This document shows positions 26,681 to 34,471 of a stretch of 64,000 bases of DNA, in pieces. A model generated the notes under the pieces. That model was not told the origin of the DNA and did not search any database. It was given only the letters and a program-made list of their open reading frames with translations. The position numbers and the translations under genes were made by a program. Positions within the stretch are counted from its first letter, which is position 1; each line of letters opens with the position of its first letter. Origin of the DNA: Haloplanus aerogenes (lineage in GTDB: Archaea; Halobacteriota; Halobacteria; Halobacteriales; Haloferacaceae); NCBI RefSeq assembly GCF_003856835.1, contig NZ_CP034145.1, positions 2,976,001-3,040,000 of the forward strand. Direction: 5' to 3'.

Positions 26681-27567
26681 CCGACGACACCGTCCGCGAG
26701 GCGGTGTATCGCTCGCTCACAGCCGAGTTCGCGACGGGGGTGGACGGTCGGCCGGCGACGGTGCCGCTGACGCCCTTCTATGACCCGACGCGGGCGGTGA
26801 TCGTCGTGACCGCATCGCCCGCGTTCGCGGGGAAGGCCGAGCGTGCGGACGCCGATCCGCGGGTGTCGCTTCTGTTGCACGGGGCAGACGAGCGACTCCA
26901 CGTGACCGGACGGACGACGGTCCGCGATACGGATCTGGAGGCCAACAGTGCGGTCGTCGAGCGCCTGCTCCGCGACGAACCGCCGACGCCGAAGCGGGCG
27001 GCGATGACCGCCGCCGCCGACTTCCTGAACACCCGACTCGGCCGCCTACTGCTCGACTGGTACGGCCTGCGCATCCTGATCGAGGTCGAGCCGACGGCAG
27101 TCGAACGAATGCCCACCGGCGGCGTCGAGACGACGGTGCCGGCGTGGCCCGCGGCCGACGTAGACGCGAGCGAGGCCGCGACGTACGACCGGATCGTCGC
27201 GACGGTCGTGCAGGACGGCTGGCCCCGGAGTTGGCCGCTGTCGGCGCCGACCGTCCGGGACGGTCGACTCCGTCTCGACTCCCCATCCGACGTGTCGCCG
27301 ACGGACGGCCAACCGGCCTGTGTCCTCTGTCACTGGCACGACGACGACCTCTCGGCGCTCGAACAGCGACTGATACGGGGTCGCTGTCGGATCGACGGCG
27401 ACGTGGTGTGGTTCGACCCCGCGAGTTCCTTCCACCTGCGCAACCGGACGGCGCTGGATCGACTCCGATTCGTCGTCGACGGCAAACGGCGGACGCGACG
27501 GTACTTCGCGGATCGGGACGAGACGTACAGTCCGTGGCCGGGGCTCCGGACACTGACGGAGTGGTGA
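26677..27567 (+). CDS. Pyridoxamine 5'-phosphate oxidase-like flavin-binding protein
   Basis: A 296-residue protein. The GTG at 26677 overlaps the previous stop codon and opens the coding frame (VTDDTVREAVYRSLTAEF). Residues about 10-140 resemble the split-barrel FMN/F420-binding fold (VPLTPFYDPTRAVIVVTASPAFAGKAERADADPRVSLLLHG, read as segments). The second half has a repeated split-barrel pattern (DGWPRSWPLSAPTV, SFHLRNRTALDRLRF). It is probably an oxidoreductase or flavin sensor coupled to the upstream gene. The family assignment is tentative. Confidence 0.6.
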   Translation: MTDDTVREAVYRSLTAEFATGVDGRPATVPLTPFYDPTRAVIVVTASPAFAGKAERADADPRVSLLLHGADERLHVTGRTTVRDTDLEANSAVVERLLRDEPPTPKRAAMTAAADFLNTRLGRLLLDWYGLRILIEVEPTAVERMPTGGVETTVPAWPAADVDASEAATYDRIVATVVQDGWPRSWPLSAPTVRDGRLRLDSPSDVSPTDGQPACVLCHWHDDDLSALEQRLIRGRCRIDGDVVWFDPASSFHLRNRTALDRLRFVVDGKRRTRRYFADRDETYSPWPGLRTLTEW

Positions 27568-27620
27568 GGCGACGAGGCCGTATCGCGCCGTTGAAACCCC
27601 CGGAGTGCGGAGAGCGGGCA

Positions 27621-28649
27621 ATGACCGACGACGACGCGGACGCAGATGCGGACGGACACCACACCCATCGCGAGGAGTTCCACGAGAACCCGCTCGGCCA
27701 CGCCGACGTGTGGGCGGGCATGAGCGTCGGTGACCTCGCCGATGAGTACGGCAAGGCAGGCATCGGCGCGGCGAAGATGGGCCGCGCCGTCGACGTGTAC
27801 GCCGAGATGCTGGAGCGAGCGGACGTGACCAACTTCTTCGGCCTCGCGGGCGCGATGGTACCCGGCGGGATGCGAGGGATCGTGACCGATCTGATTCGTG
27901 ACGGCCACATCGACGTGTTGGTGACGACGGGCGCGAACCTCACTCACGACGCTATCGAGGCCATCGGCGGCAAACACCACCACGGCCGGACGGCGGAGGC
28001 AGGCCACGAACGCGAACACGACGAACGCCTCCGCGACGAAGGAGTGGACCGCATCTACAACGTCTACCTCCCACAGGAACACTTCACGCTGTTCGAGGGC
28101 CACCTCCGCGACCGTGTCTTCCCCGAGTTCGACGGCGTCGTCGCCACCAGCGAGTTCACGCGCGAACTGGGACGGGCCAATCTGGCCGCCAACGAGGAGA
28201 ACGGCGTCGACGAGGACGCCGGCATCGCCGCCGCCGCGTACGAACACGACGTGCCCATCTTCGTCCCCGCGATTCAGGACTCCGTCCTCGGGATTCAGGC
28301 GTGGATGCACTCGCAGGTGTCGGCGTTTACCCTCGACGCCCTCGCGGACCTGACGAACATCACGGACATCGCGTTCGACGTGGAGAACGCGGGCGCGACC
28401 GTCGTCGGCGGTGGCGTGCCCAAGAACTTCGTCCTCCAGACGATGCTCACGGTGCCCGACGCGTACGACTACGGCGTCCAGCTCACCACCGATCCGGCCT
28501 CGACCGGCGGCCTCTCGGGGGCGACGCTCGACGAGGCACGGTCGTGGGGGAAACTGGAGAAATCCGCGAAGAACGTCACCGTCCTCGGCGACGCGACGAT
28601 CACCCTCCCGCTTCTCGTCGCGGGCGCACGCGACCGGATCGAGGGCTAG
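27621..28649 (+). CDS. dhs: Deoxyhypusine synthase
   Basis: A 342-residue enzyme of family length. It transfers an aminobutyl group to the aIF5A lysine using NAD. The catalytic lysine is K311 in SWGKLEKSAKNVTV. Other family blocks are FFGLAGAMVPGGMRG, DVLVTTGANLTHD, HDVPIFVPAIQDSVLG and TVVGGGVPKNFVLQ. A short His/Asp-rich N-terminal tail is added. The aIF5A and SpeB-like genes lie about 5 kb upstream, grouping substrate and modification enzymes. Confidence 0.95.
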   Translation: MTDDDADADADGHHTHREEFHENPLGHADVWAGMSVGDLADEYGKAGIGAAKMGRAVDVYAEMLERADVTNFFGLAGAMVPGGMRGIVTDLIRDGHIDVLVTTGANLTHDAIEAIGGKHHHGRTAEAGHEREHDERLRDEGVDRIYNVYLPQEHFTLFEGHLRDRVFPEFDGVVATSEFTRELGRANLAANEENGVDEDAGIAAAAYEHDVPIFVPAIQDSVLGIQAWMHSQVSAFTLDALADLTNITDIAFDVENAGATVVGGGVPKNFVLQTMLTVPDAYDYGVQLTTDPASTGGLSGATLDEARSWGKLEKSAKNVTVLGDATITLPLLVAGARDRIEG

Positions 28650-29587
28650 AGCACCCCCGCCACCCGCTCCAGCGCGTCCATCCCTTGCGCCTCGCCGTCG
28701 AGTTCGGGGACGCGTCGGACCGGCAGGTCGAACGTCCCCTCCACCGCGGCGAGTCGGTCGGCGTGGCGGCGCTCGTCCCGCCGACACCGCGCACAGTCGC
28801 AGTCATCCGGGTTCGTGAACAGCCGATTCACGACCAGCGCGTCGACCGGCACCTCGGCCTCGCGCAGGCGGGCGACGAGGCGTTCGCTCTCCGCGATGGC
28901 CATGCGCTCTGGCGTGCAGACGACCCGGAAGCTGGTGCGGGTGGGGTCGCGCAAGAGCGTTCCCACCGCCTCGACGCGGTCGTGAAGGGTCGTCACCGCG
29001 TCCGCGTTGTCGTCGCCCCCGCCACCCCAGTACGCCGCCGGCCCGAGAACCATGCTCCGCGCGGCGCGGGCGGTCCGGCGCACCCGCCGTTGCACGTCGC
29101 CGGCGACGCCCAGCGTCTCCGCCAGTACGTCGGGCAGGTCCAGCAAGCGCAGAGTGTGGCCCGTCGGCGCCGTGTCGAAGACCACGGTGTCGTAGTCGGC
29201 GTCGGCGTAGCGAGCGATATACTCAAGCGCCGCCACCTCGTCCCCGCCGGGGATCAGTCCGGCGTCGAAGAGCCGTTCGAGATCCGACTCGTCGAGAGGG
29301 AGGCCGGCGTCGCGGAACTCGGCGACGAGCGCCTCGACGACGCTGCGGTACGCCTCCTGTCCCGCCTCGGAATCCACCTCGACGGCGAACAGCGCGTCGG
29401 CTACCTCGGTCGGGTCCGCGTCCAGCGAGCGGTCGAACGAGTCGCCCAGCGAGTGGGCGGGGTCCGTGGAGACGACGAGCGTTCGCTTCCCCGCCGCCGC
29501 CAGACCAAGTGCGTGGGCCGCCGCACAGGTCGTCTTGCCGACGCCGCCTTTCCCGCCGTAGAGGACGATATCCGTCTCGTCGGTCAT
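28646..29587 (-). CDS. ArsA/Get3-family ATPase
   Basis: A 313-residue ATPase. The deviant Walker A is LYGGKGGVGKTTCAAA near residue 10, switch I is STDPAHSLGDSFD and switch II is VFDTAPTGHTLRLL. A Cys cluster DCDCARCRRDE lies near residue 270, which may bind zinc. It resembles archaeal Get3 homologues that target tail-anchored membrane proteins, rather than arsenite pumps, since no arsenic genes are nearby. The ATG at 29587 directly precedes the P-loop strand. It is the last gene of the core chromosomal block. Confidence 0.88.
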   Translation of the reverse strand: MTDETDIVLYGGKGGVGKTTCAAAHALGLAAAGKRTLVVSTDPAHSLGDSFDRSLDADPTEVADALFAVEVDSEAGQEAYRSVVEALVAEFRDAGLPLDESDLERLFDAGLIPGGDEVAALEYIARYADADYDTVVFDTAPTGHTLRLLDLPDVLAETLGVAGDVQRRVRRTARAARSMVLGPAAYWGGGGDDNADAVTTLHDRVEAVGTLLRDPTRTSFRVVCTPERMAIAESERLVARLREAEVPVDALVVNRLFTNPDDCDCARCRRDERRHADRLAAVEGTFDLPVRRVPELDGEAQGMDALERVAGVL

Positions 29588-29740
29588 CGGAACTCGGTAC
29601 GCGCCGGAGGGACACAAAGCCGCGGGTCGGGGGACCTTTGGTGTCGCAGGGCGGAGTGTCGGGTGGCCGATGACGAGGGCACCGCTCCGAGTCGGGGTGG
29701 CACCCGGTGGTGACGAGCCCTATGAGTGCCGAGGCCCATT

Positions 29741-29754
29741 TTCTGGTACCAGAA
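29741..29754. repeat. 14-bp perfect palindrome at the element boundary
   Basis: TTCTGGTACCAGAA is a perfect palindrome just where GC-rich chromosome gives way to AT-richer sequence, about 90 bp before the coiled-coil/integrase operon. It could be an operator for that operon or part of a recombination site; no second copy was seen in the window. Confidence 0.5.
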
Positions 29755-29845
29755 TCGCCCCTAGAGTTAAAAAAGAAAGCAGCTCGTATTATTTCCATAA
29801 GTTAACCGCATTCGTCCGTGGTTGGCTGTCAGGAGGTATCGAACG

Positions 29846-30337
29846 ATGACCGGTTGGAAGCATAACATGGGAATGTCGGAGGACATGGCGCTCGTGAAGT
29901 CGTACGTCCCCGACCAAGTCAAAGAGACCTGGAAGGAAGAGGCAGAAGAGCAGGGTCAGTCCCTGTCCAAGTACGTCGCCGCGAAGGTCGAGCAGGCCCG
30001 CGCACAGCAACAGGTCCCGCAGACCAGCAACACGGAGGAAGTCGAGAAACTTCAGCAACGAATCGCGGAACTCGAAGACCAGCTGGACGAGGCACGGGCC
30101 AGACAACCCGAGGCCTCCGCAACCGTCTCCATCCTCGAAGATGGCGCGGTGAAGCAGAACCTCTCCCACCGCTGCAAGACGCTGGAGGAACTCCTCCGCG
30201 AACTCGTCGAAGACGTGGCTGTCGATCAGTTGATACGGGAGCCGGTCGAGACACGGCTCTACGAACTGGCGGCGGAGAAAGAAGTCGAGTTCCAACGCGG
30301 CGCAGGATGGCGGCTCACCGGAGGTGACCGCCGATGA
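29846..30337 (+). CDS. Coiled-coil DNA-binding-like protein, first gene of the integrase operon
   Basis: A 163-residue protein. The first 50 residues (SYVPDQVKETWKEEAEEQGQSLSKYVAAKV) resemble a ribbon-helix-helix type of N-terminus. Residues about 55-95 are a heptad-rich coiled coil (EEVEKLQQRIAELEDQLDEARAR). The C-terminal half looks like a small winged-helix (LLRELVEDVAVDQLIREPVETRL). An unusually complete Shine-Dalgarno, AGGAGGT at 29831-29837, 8 nt before the ATG selects this start over an upstream GTG. It overlaps the integrase start (ATGA) and probably acts as its accessory or regulator. Confidence 0.65.
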   Translation: MTGWKHNMGMSEDMALVKSYVPDQVKETWKEEAEEQGQSLSKYVAAKVEQARAQQQVPQTSNTEEVEKLQQRIAELEDQLDEARARQPEASATVSILEDGAVKQNLSHRCKTLEELLRELVEDVAVDQLIREPVETRLYELAAEKEVEFQRGAGWRLTGGDRR

Positions 30338-31260
30338 AGGAGTGGGAAAAGACCATCCTCGACAACAAGCACGACGCCGTCAACCAGTTCCTCCAGAGCA
30401 AGGAGAACACGGGGAAGTCCAAGCGAACGCTCAACGCGTACAGCCGGATACTCCAGAAATTCTACCACGAACACTTCCCCGAACTCACGCCACAGGAGAC
30501 GGAGGTGCGCCACGTCGAACAGTACCTCGGAGCACTCAACCACCGAGGCCTGACACAGAACACGAAACGGCGCTACCTCGAATCCATATCCGCATTCTTC
30601 ACCTGGGCCATGAAACGCCCACGCTTCGAAGACATCAACGGAAATCCCGCCGCGGTCTTACTGGAGGATATTCCGAAACAGGTCCGGAACCGACCGGACT
30701 GCGCCACGTGGGAGAACGCGAAGAAGGTCGTCAAGGCGATCAACGATCCACGCGACAAGGTCATCGCCGCCTTCCTCGCTAAAACCGGGTGCAGGGTAAC
30801 GGAAGCGGTCAACATCCGCAGGGACGACGTGATGACCGACGAGGGATTCGTCCGTCTCCGGGAACGGAAGGGTGGGAAGCAGACTGTCGTCCCTATCGAC
30901 GGCGAAATGATCCGGGCCTTCCAGCGGTTCGAAGTCCTCCGCCACGGCGACACCGAGGACATGTTCGTCTCGATGAAGGGCAACCGGATCGGCCGGGAGC
31001 GAATCCGGCGAACCATCCGAAGCGCCGCAGTCCGCGCCGACGTGATGGAGGAAGGCGAAACCCGTTTCCACAAGAAATTCACGCCTCACACCTTCCGCAG
31101 CGTCTTCACCACGCTGATGCGGAACCAAGGCATGAGTGACCACATCCTCCAGTACATCCGCGGCGACTCGGAGCAGGACATCATGGACGTGTACACCCGC
31201 GTCGACCGGACGGAGGCCCGAGAAGAATACCTGGAGTGCATCAAAAAACTGGAATTCTAA
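30334..31260 (+). CDS. Tyrosine recombinase/integrase (XerC/D-like)
   Basis: A 308-residue recombinase. Residues about 10-100 are the SAM-like core-binding domain. The catalytic domain has R154 (KTGCRVTEAV), K179 (RERKGGKQ), H252 and R255 (PHTFRSVF) and nucleophile Y287 (DVYTRVD). The usual second His/Trp before the Tyr is replaced in YIRGDSEQDIM, as seen in many haloarchaeal integrases. It probably integrates and excises this element, whose left edge it adjoins. It is translationally coupled to the coiled-coil gene by ATGA overlap. Confidence 0.9.
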   Translation: MKEWEKTILDNKHDAVNQFLQSKENTGKSKRTLNAYSRILQKFYHEHFPELTPQETEVRHVEQYLGALNHRGLTQNTKRRYLESISAFFTWAMKRPRFEDINGNPAAVLLEDIPKQVRNRPDCATWENAKKVVKAINDPRDKVIAAFLAKTGCRVTEAVNIRRDDVMTDEGFVRLRERKGGKQTVVPIDGEMIRAFQRFEVLRHGDTEDMFVSMKGNRIGRERIRRTIRSAAVRADVMEEGETRFHKKFTPHTFRSVFTTLMRNQGMSDHILQYIRGDSEQDIMDVYTRVDRTEAREEYLECIKKLEF

Positions 31261-31265
31261 CCCCG

Positions 31266-31274
31266 AGGAGGTGA
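31266..31274 (+). promoter_or_regulatory. Strong Shine-Dalgarno followed by an AUC codon
   Basis: AGGAGGTGA is nearly the full complement of the archaeal 16S rRNA 3' end. The base after the GGTGA core plus 7 nt is an AUC codon (31282) opening a good coding frame; no AUG, GUG or UUG is placed for that frame. Confidence 0.6.
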
Positions 31275-31281
31275 ACCACGA

Positions 31282-31407
31282 ATCGAACACGACGTTGGCA
31301 AAGTCTTCAACGCCGACAACGAGTTAATCGGCGGCACCGTCTTCCTCACTCCCGAGGAAGTCGAACGACTGGAGAGACAGGGCAAGCTCGAAATACAGAC
31401 CGACTGA
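31282..31407 (+). CDS. 41-aa small protein with AUC start codon
   Basis: The frame reads I-EHDVGKVFNADNELIGG, then TVFLTPEEVERLERQG and KLEIQTD. It is acidic, has natural haloarchaeal codon use and a beta-beta-alpha pattern like small accessory proteins. It shares the integrase reading frame and follows its stop with an intervening GAGGAGGTGA. The only in-frame codon at the correct distance is AUC. A GTG inside the Shine-Dalgarno opens a different, 18-codon frame that looks non-coding. Function is unknown; it is the third gene of the integrase operon. Confidence 0.6.
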   Translation: MEHDVGKVFNADNELIGGTVFLTPEEVERLERQGKLEIQTD

Positions 31408-31462
31408 ATTATATCACTTATTTAATATTTTCTTACTGTAGTTATACTATGGTGAGAACGAC

Positions 31463-31714
31463 GTGGCATCGCTGACAATCAAGCTTCCAGACAATCAGAA
31501 GTCCGAAATCGAAGCTATCGCTGGGGAGAAAAACTACAACAGCGTCTCGGAGTACGTACGGGAGGCCCTCCGCGACAAAGTAGAGGAAGATCTATTTCTC
31601 CGACCAGAAGTCGCTGAAAAGCTCCGAAAACGACTCAAGAAACACAGGGACGGAGACGTCGAAGTAGTCTCCCACGAGGAAGTCTTGGAAGAGCTGGGAC
31701 TGGATGAAGATTAA
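31463..31714 (+). CDS. Ribbon-helix-helix antitoxin (CopG/ParD-like)
   Basis: An 83-residue protein. The N-terminal SLTIKLPDNQKSEIEAIAGEKN and NSVSEYVREALRDKV form a CopG/ParD ribbon-helix-helix DNA-binding domain. The acidic C-terminal half (LRKRLKKHRDGDVEVVSHEEV) would wrap the toxin. The start is GTG, 7 nt after GGTGA (31451-31455). It overlaps the ParE-like toxin by 11 bases, the usual antitoxin-toxin arrangement, and probably represses its own promoter. AT-rich TATTTAATATT at 31418-31428 supplies a TATA-like sequence. Confidence 0.85.
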   Translation: MASLTIKLPDNQKSEIEAIAGEKNYNSVSEYVREALRDKVEEDLFLRPEVAEKLRKRLKKHRDGDVEVVSHEEVLEELGLDED

Positions 31715-31997
31715 CTGGCTGGAAGAAGCCCGAAACGACCTACAACGATTCGAGAAATCAGTACGAGACGAGATCGCGGTCCGAGTCGGGCAACTGGAAA
31801 ACAATCCGCTCGGCGAAAACACGTCGCTATTCAGTAAGCAGGGCATGGAGATTTTTCGATTGAAGCTAAAGGACGGCCAGTTAGATCACAGGGTATTCTT
31901 CGACTTGGATGGCGGTGAAGTCGTAATACTGGGAGTCGAACACCGAGATCAAGCGTACACACCCGAGTCCATCAAGAGAATCAAGTCCCGGCTCTGA
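31704..31997 (+). CDS. RelE/ParE-family toxin
   Basis: A 97-residue protein with the RelE/ParE fold order: KINWLEEARNDLQRFEKSVRDE, a helical hairpin, then LKDGQLDHRVFFDLDGGEVVILGVEHRDQAY. Members either cleave mRNA on the ribosome (RelE) or poison gyrase (ParE); the residues do not settle which. It is paired with the ribbon-helix-helix antitoxin immediately upstream and may stabilise the element. Confidence 0.85.
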   Translation: MKINWLEEARNDLQRFEKSVRDEIAVRVGQLENNPLGENTSLFSKQGMEIFRLKLKDGQLDHRVFFDLDGGEVVILGVEHRDQAYTPESIKRIKSRL

Positions 31998-32227
31998 ATC
32001 CTCCGAGACCAACATACAGTAGTAAGTCGTTAGTCTCTCAGTACTGTTTCAAACCCGTCTGTCTGGGCTGTCGGGTTCGTTTCTAACCTGTTTCGAGCCT
32101 GTCGTCGCGTCCCCGGTGTTTGGGTTCGGGGCTGTTTCCGGGCCGATTTTCAGACCTGTTTAACATATAGTCAATTGATTTATAAAAGTTAACTACAATA
32201 TGTAAAGTAGAGGGTGGCAGGAGCAGA
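31998..32227. other. Non-coding stretch with spaced CTGTTTC motifs and a promoter
   Basis: No gene was found in either strand. CTGTTTC occurs at 32044, 32088 and 32132, exactly 44 bp apart, and CTGTTT again at 32156. GGGTTCG also occurs twice. The segment ends with TTTATAAAA (32179-32187), the probable TATA box of the RadC gene. It might hold protein-binding sites or part of a transfer origin. Confidence 0.4.
32179..32187 (+). promoter_or_regulatory. TATA box of the radC-like gene
   Basis: TTTATAAAA lies about 45 bp before the GTG at 32228. Transcription would begin near 32210 and give a short leader holding GGCAGGAG (32217-32223 region) as Shine-Dalgarno. Confidence 0.5.
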
Positions 32228-32656
32228 GTGGAATACGAACTTGGAAGCATCCAGGTAACCGCAGAACTCCAAGACGAGGACAGCGAGGAGATTCAGAGCT
32301 TTTCCGATGTTACCAGCAAGTACGGGTTCCTCAGGGAGAGACCGAAGGAACACTTCTACGCGGTCTTCCTGAAGTCGGACAACGAGGTGATCGGTGACAA
32401 ACTGGTCAGCCTCGGAGGTGCCAGCTCCGCCTCCATCGACACGAAGGATGTAGCTCGGACCGCCGTCCTCACCAACGCCTCGGCCGTCATTCTCGTCCAC
32501 AACCATCCGAGCACTAACGACAGGCCGACCGACCAAGACTTGAAGGCCACCAAGGCGATTCAAGACGCCCTCGACCTCTTCGATGTCGAAGTCCTCGACC
32601 ACGTCATCATCTCACAGACCGGCAGCTACAGCATGAAGCAGAACGGCGACATCTGA
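32228..32656 (+). CDS. RadC/JAB-domain protein (JAMM motif)
   Basis: A 142-residue protein of the RadC/DUF2466 family. The metal-binding JAMM motif is intact: VHNHPSTNDRPTDQD with H91, H93 and D104. The rest of the fold (FYAVFLKSDNEVIGDKLVSLGGASSA, DVLDHVIISQTG) is present, without the N-terminal helix-hairpin-helix of bacterial RadC. Such short forms are common on plasmids and integrated elements. The GTG start is supported by the upstream purine-rich site. Its role on mobile DNA is unclear. Confidence 0.85.
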   Translation: MEYELGSIQVTAELQDEDSEEIQSFSDVTSKYGFLRERPKEHFYAVFLKSDNEVIGDKLVSLGGASSASIDTKDVARTAVLTNASAVILVHNHPSTNDRPTDQDLKATKAIQDALDLFDVEVLDHVIISQTGSYSMKQNGDI

Positions 32657-32686
32657 AATAAAAGAATCAACCCGGCGACTACTACC

Positions 32687-32917
32687 ATGGAAGCCGACAG
32701 AATCCTCAACGAATACGACCTCTCGAAAGAGACCGCTGCCCGATACATCGACGCAATCACTCGGATGAACCAATCGGAGACGGCCGAAGAAATCGGAGTC
32801 TCACGCCAGACCGTCAACCGATACAAGAACGTATTCGCAGAGATGACCGCGCAAGAACGCAGCCTACTAATCGCCTCTCTCGCGCAGGACCAATTCCTCG
32901 AACAAGCAACGGAATGA
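32687..32917 (+). CDS. Small helix-turn-helix protein
   Basis: A 76-residue protein. Residues about 25-50 read MNQSETAEEIGVSRQTVNRYKNVF, a clear helix-turn-helix (homeodomain-like/resolvase type). The flanking helices are LNEYDLSKETAARYIDAI and LLIASLAQDQFL. It is a likely transcriptional regulator of the element. It lies 30 bp downstream of the RadC-like gene on the same strand and may be co-transcribed. Confidence 0.75.
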   Translation: MEADRILNEYDLSKETAARYIDAITRMNQSETAEEIGVSRQTVNRYKNVFAEMTAQERSLLIASLAQDQFLEQATE

Positions 32918-33013
32918 TTTCACTCGTCTCTCTAAAAAATCGAATCTCTACGCCAATACTGCTGAAATATTTTTAACAGTTCCCGTACCACACAGTAGCA
33001 ACAAGGGTTCTGT

Positions 33014-34045
33014 ATGGATCGACGCCAGTACCTCGGCTTGACGGGAACGAGTATCGCGGCACTTCTCGGCGGTTGTTCGTCGTCAGGCAGTCAGAGCACT
33101 GCAACCGCTACGGATACGGCTACCGCCACCGCAACTGCGACGCCGACAGCCTCGCCAACTGCAACTGAGACAGCCACACCGACTGAGACGGCAACCGCTA
33201 CGCCTGCGTCGGATCCATATAATATCGACCGGTCGTACGTTGAGTTCATACGCGAAGAGTATCTGCCGAGCGGTGAGCAGGCCCGGAAGATCGCGGATAA
33301 TTTCGACACTGATGCTGTTGATCCTGGTTCTCCGCAGTTCGGTGAGCAGGTGTTGATGCAGATGAATGATGTTGTGAATACCGGGACTTCGTGGAGCCAG
33401 GCCTATGATACGGCTCGGGCCGCTCAGTACGCTGTAACCGAAATCCTGGGTGAATCGATCGATCCGGAGGACAGCAACTCCGTCCACGTCAGACCCGTCC
33501 CGCTCCTCCTGACAGGGAAAGATAAGCATGGAGTGGATTTCCACGACAGCCACGGCCGGACCACAATGGCCGCAGCATACGGAGAAACCACCGACGGAAA
33601 CATACTCAACCCAGAAGAAGACGGAATCGGCGGAAACGAAGGCATAATTGCTTCAACAGTAGAACACGAAAGGGGGATTAAAGATAGTACCTTTAGATGG
33701 AGCCACTTTGATGTTATCAATCAAAAGAAAAACAACAGATTCACCCCCGCGGGTGCGGATCGGTACCATACTCAGATTGGGAAACTTATTCCTGATCTGT
33801 ATCCTGCAGGTAAAATTCCTGCAACGCCTCAGGCTTGGATGACTGAATCCGGGGCGAAGCTCTTGGATGAGCGAGTTGTCGAGGATTATGATGGAATTGC
33901 TCCGTATGTGGAGATCGCTGAAGGATTCAGGGATGTTGAGGCAGGAAAGATTGGGAAGATATACGAAGAAGACGGTGAATTTGCCGTCGAACAGGTAGAT
34001 CAGGATGCATACAGGAACGACATTTTCTTCGCTCCCGAACTCTGA
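33014..34045 (+). CDS. Element-encoded lipoprotein with Thr/Ala/Pro stalk
   Basis: A 343-residue protein. MDRRQYLGLTGTSIAALLGGC is a twin-arginine-like signal with a lipobox (C21). Residues about 22-68 are a low-complexity TAT/TP-rich stalk encoded by degenerate GCNACN repeats. The C-terminal domain (YVEFIREEYLPSGEQARK to RNDIFFAPEL) has no family I recognise. It includes FHDSHGRTTMAAAY and a VEHERG segment that could bind metal, without a clear HExxH. Surface exposure is inferred. A second lipoprotein with a similar stalk is at 51503. Confidence 0.75.
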   Translation: MDRRQYLGLTGTSIAALLGGCSSSGSQSTATATDTATATATATPTASPTATETATPTETATATPASDPYNIDRSYVEFIREEYLPSGEQARKIADNFDTDAVDPGSPQFGEQVLMQMNDVVNTGTSWSQAYDTARAAQYAVTEILGESIDPEDSNSVHVRPVPLLLTGKDKHGVDFHDSHGRTTMAAAYGETTDGNILNPEEDGIGGNEGIIASTVEHERGIKDSTFRWSHFDVINQKKNNRFTPAGADRYHTQIGKLIPDLYPAGKIPATPQAWMTESGAKLLDERVVEDYDGIAPYVEIAEGFRDVEAGKIGKIYEEDGEFAVEQVDQDAYRNDIFFAPEL

Positions 34046-34429
34046 TTAAGGCCAATTAAAATTGAGCTTGAATACTTCCAGCGGATCCTTATTAGGGGTT
34101 GGGTTTCCTGCTATTCCGGTGGATCCTTCTGGGAAGTGTTGCCAGAGTTCTCCGTTGGGGTTTTGGGTGTTGTCGGCGCGTTTTTCCAGCCATTGTTGTT
34201 CGGTGGGGTCGGTGTTGATGCCGAGTTGCTGGTTGATTCCTGGTGTTCCAAGGCTTCTGTCGGCGTCGAGTTCCATGGTGGAGTTGGTGTCAACTATTTG
34301 GCCTGCTACTGAGCTTCCTTCGACGATGTATCCTGTATCGGAAGTTCCTGTGACTTCTGTGACTGATCCTCCGCTGTAGATCCATCGCCGGGTTCCCGGT
34401 GTAATGTCTCCTGTACTGCCGGATGGCAC
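34046..34429 (-). CDS. Hypothetical protein at the end of the transfer operon
   Basis: The frame reads from a GTG at 34429 (VPSGSTGDITPGTRRWIYSG) to NFNWP, 127 residues rich in Gly, Ser, Thr, Asn and Pro, like an extracellular or appendage protein without a signal. The same frame is open back to the stop codon of the winged-helix gene (DSGDNSCIYGFQQE precedes the GTG), so translation may begin earlier, for example at an AUC at 34450, or by readthrough of the TGA. It is the most distal gene of the minus-strand operon. I do not recognise it. Confidence 0.5.
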   Translation of the reverse strand: MPSGSTGDITPGTRRWIYSGGSVTEVTGTSDTGYIVEGSSVAGQIVDTNSTMELDADRSLGTPGINQQLGINTDPTEQQWLEKRADNTQNPNGELWQHFPEGSTGIAGNPTPNKDPLEVFKLNFNWP

Positions 34430-34471
34430 TTCTTGCTGGAAGCCGTAGATGCAGGAATTATCCCCTGAGTC

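Noticed and set aside
33105-33195. GCNACN-rich tract considered as a tandem repeat or CRISPR-like array
   Set aside because: It encodes the Thr/Ala/Pro stalk of a lipoprotein in frame; units are degenerate and there are no spacers. No CRISPR array was seen anywhere in the window.
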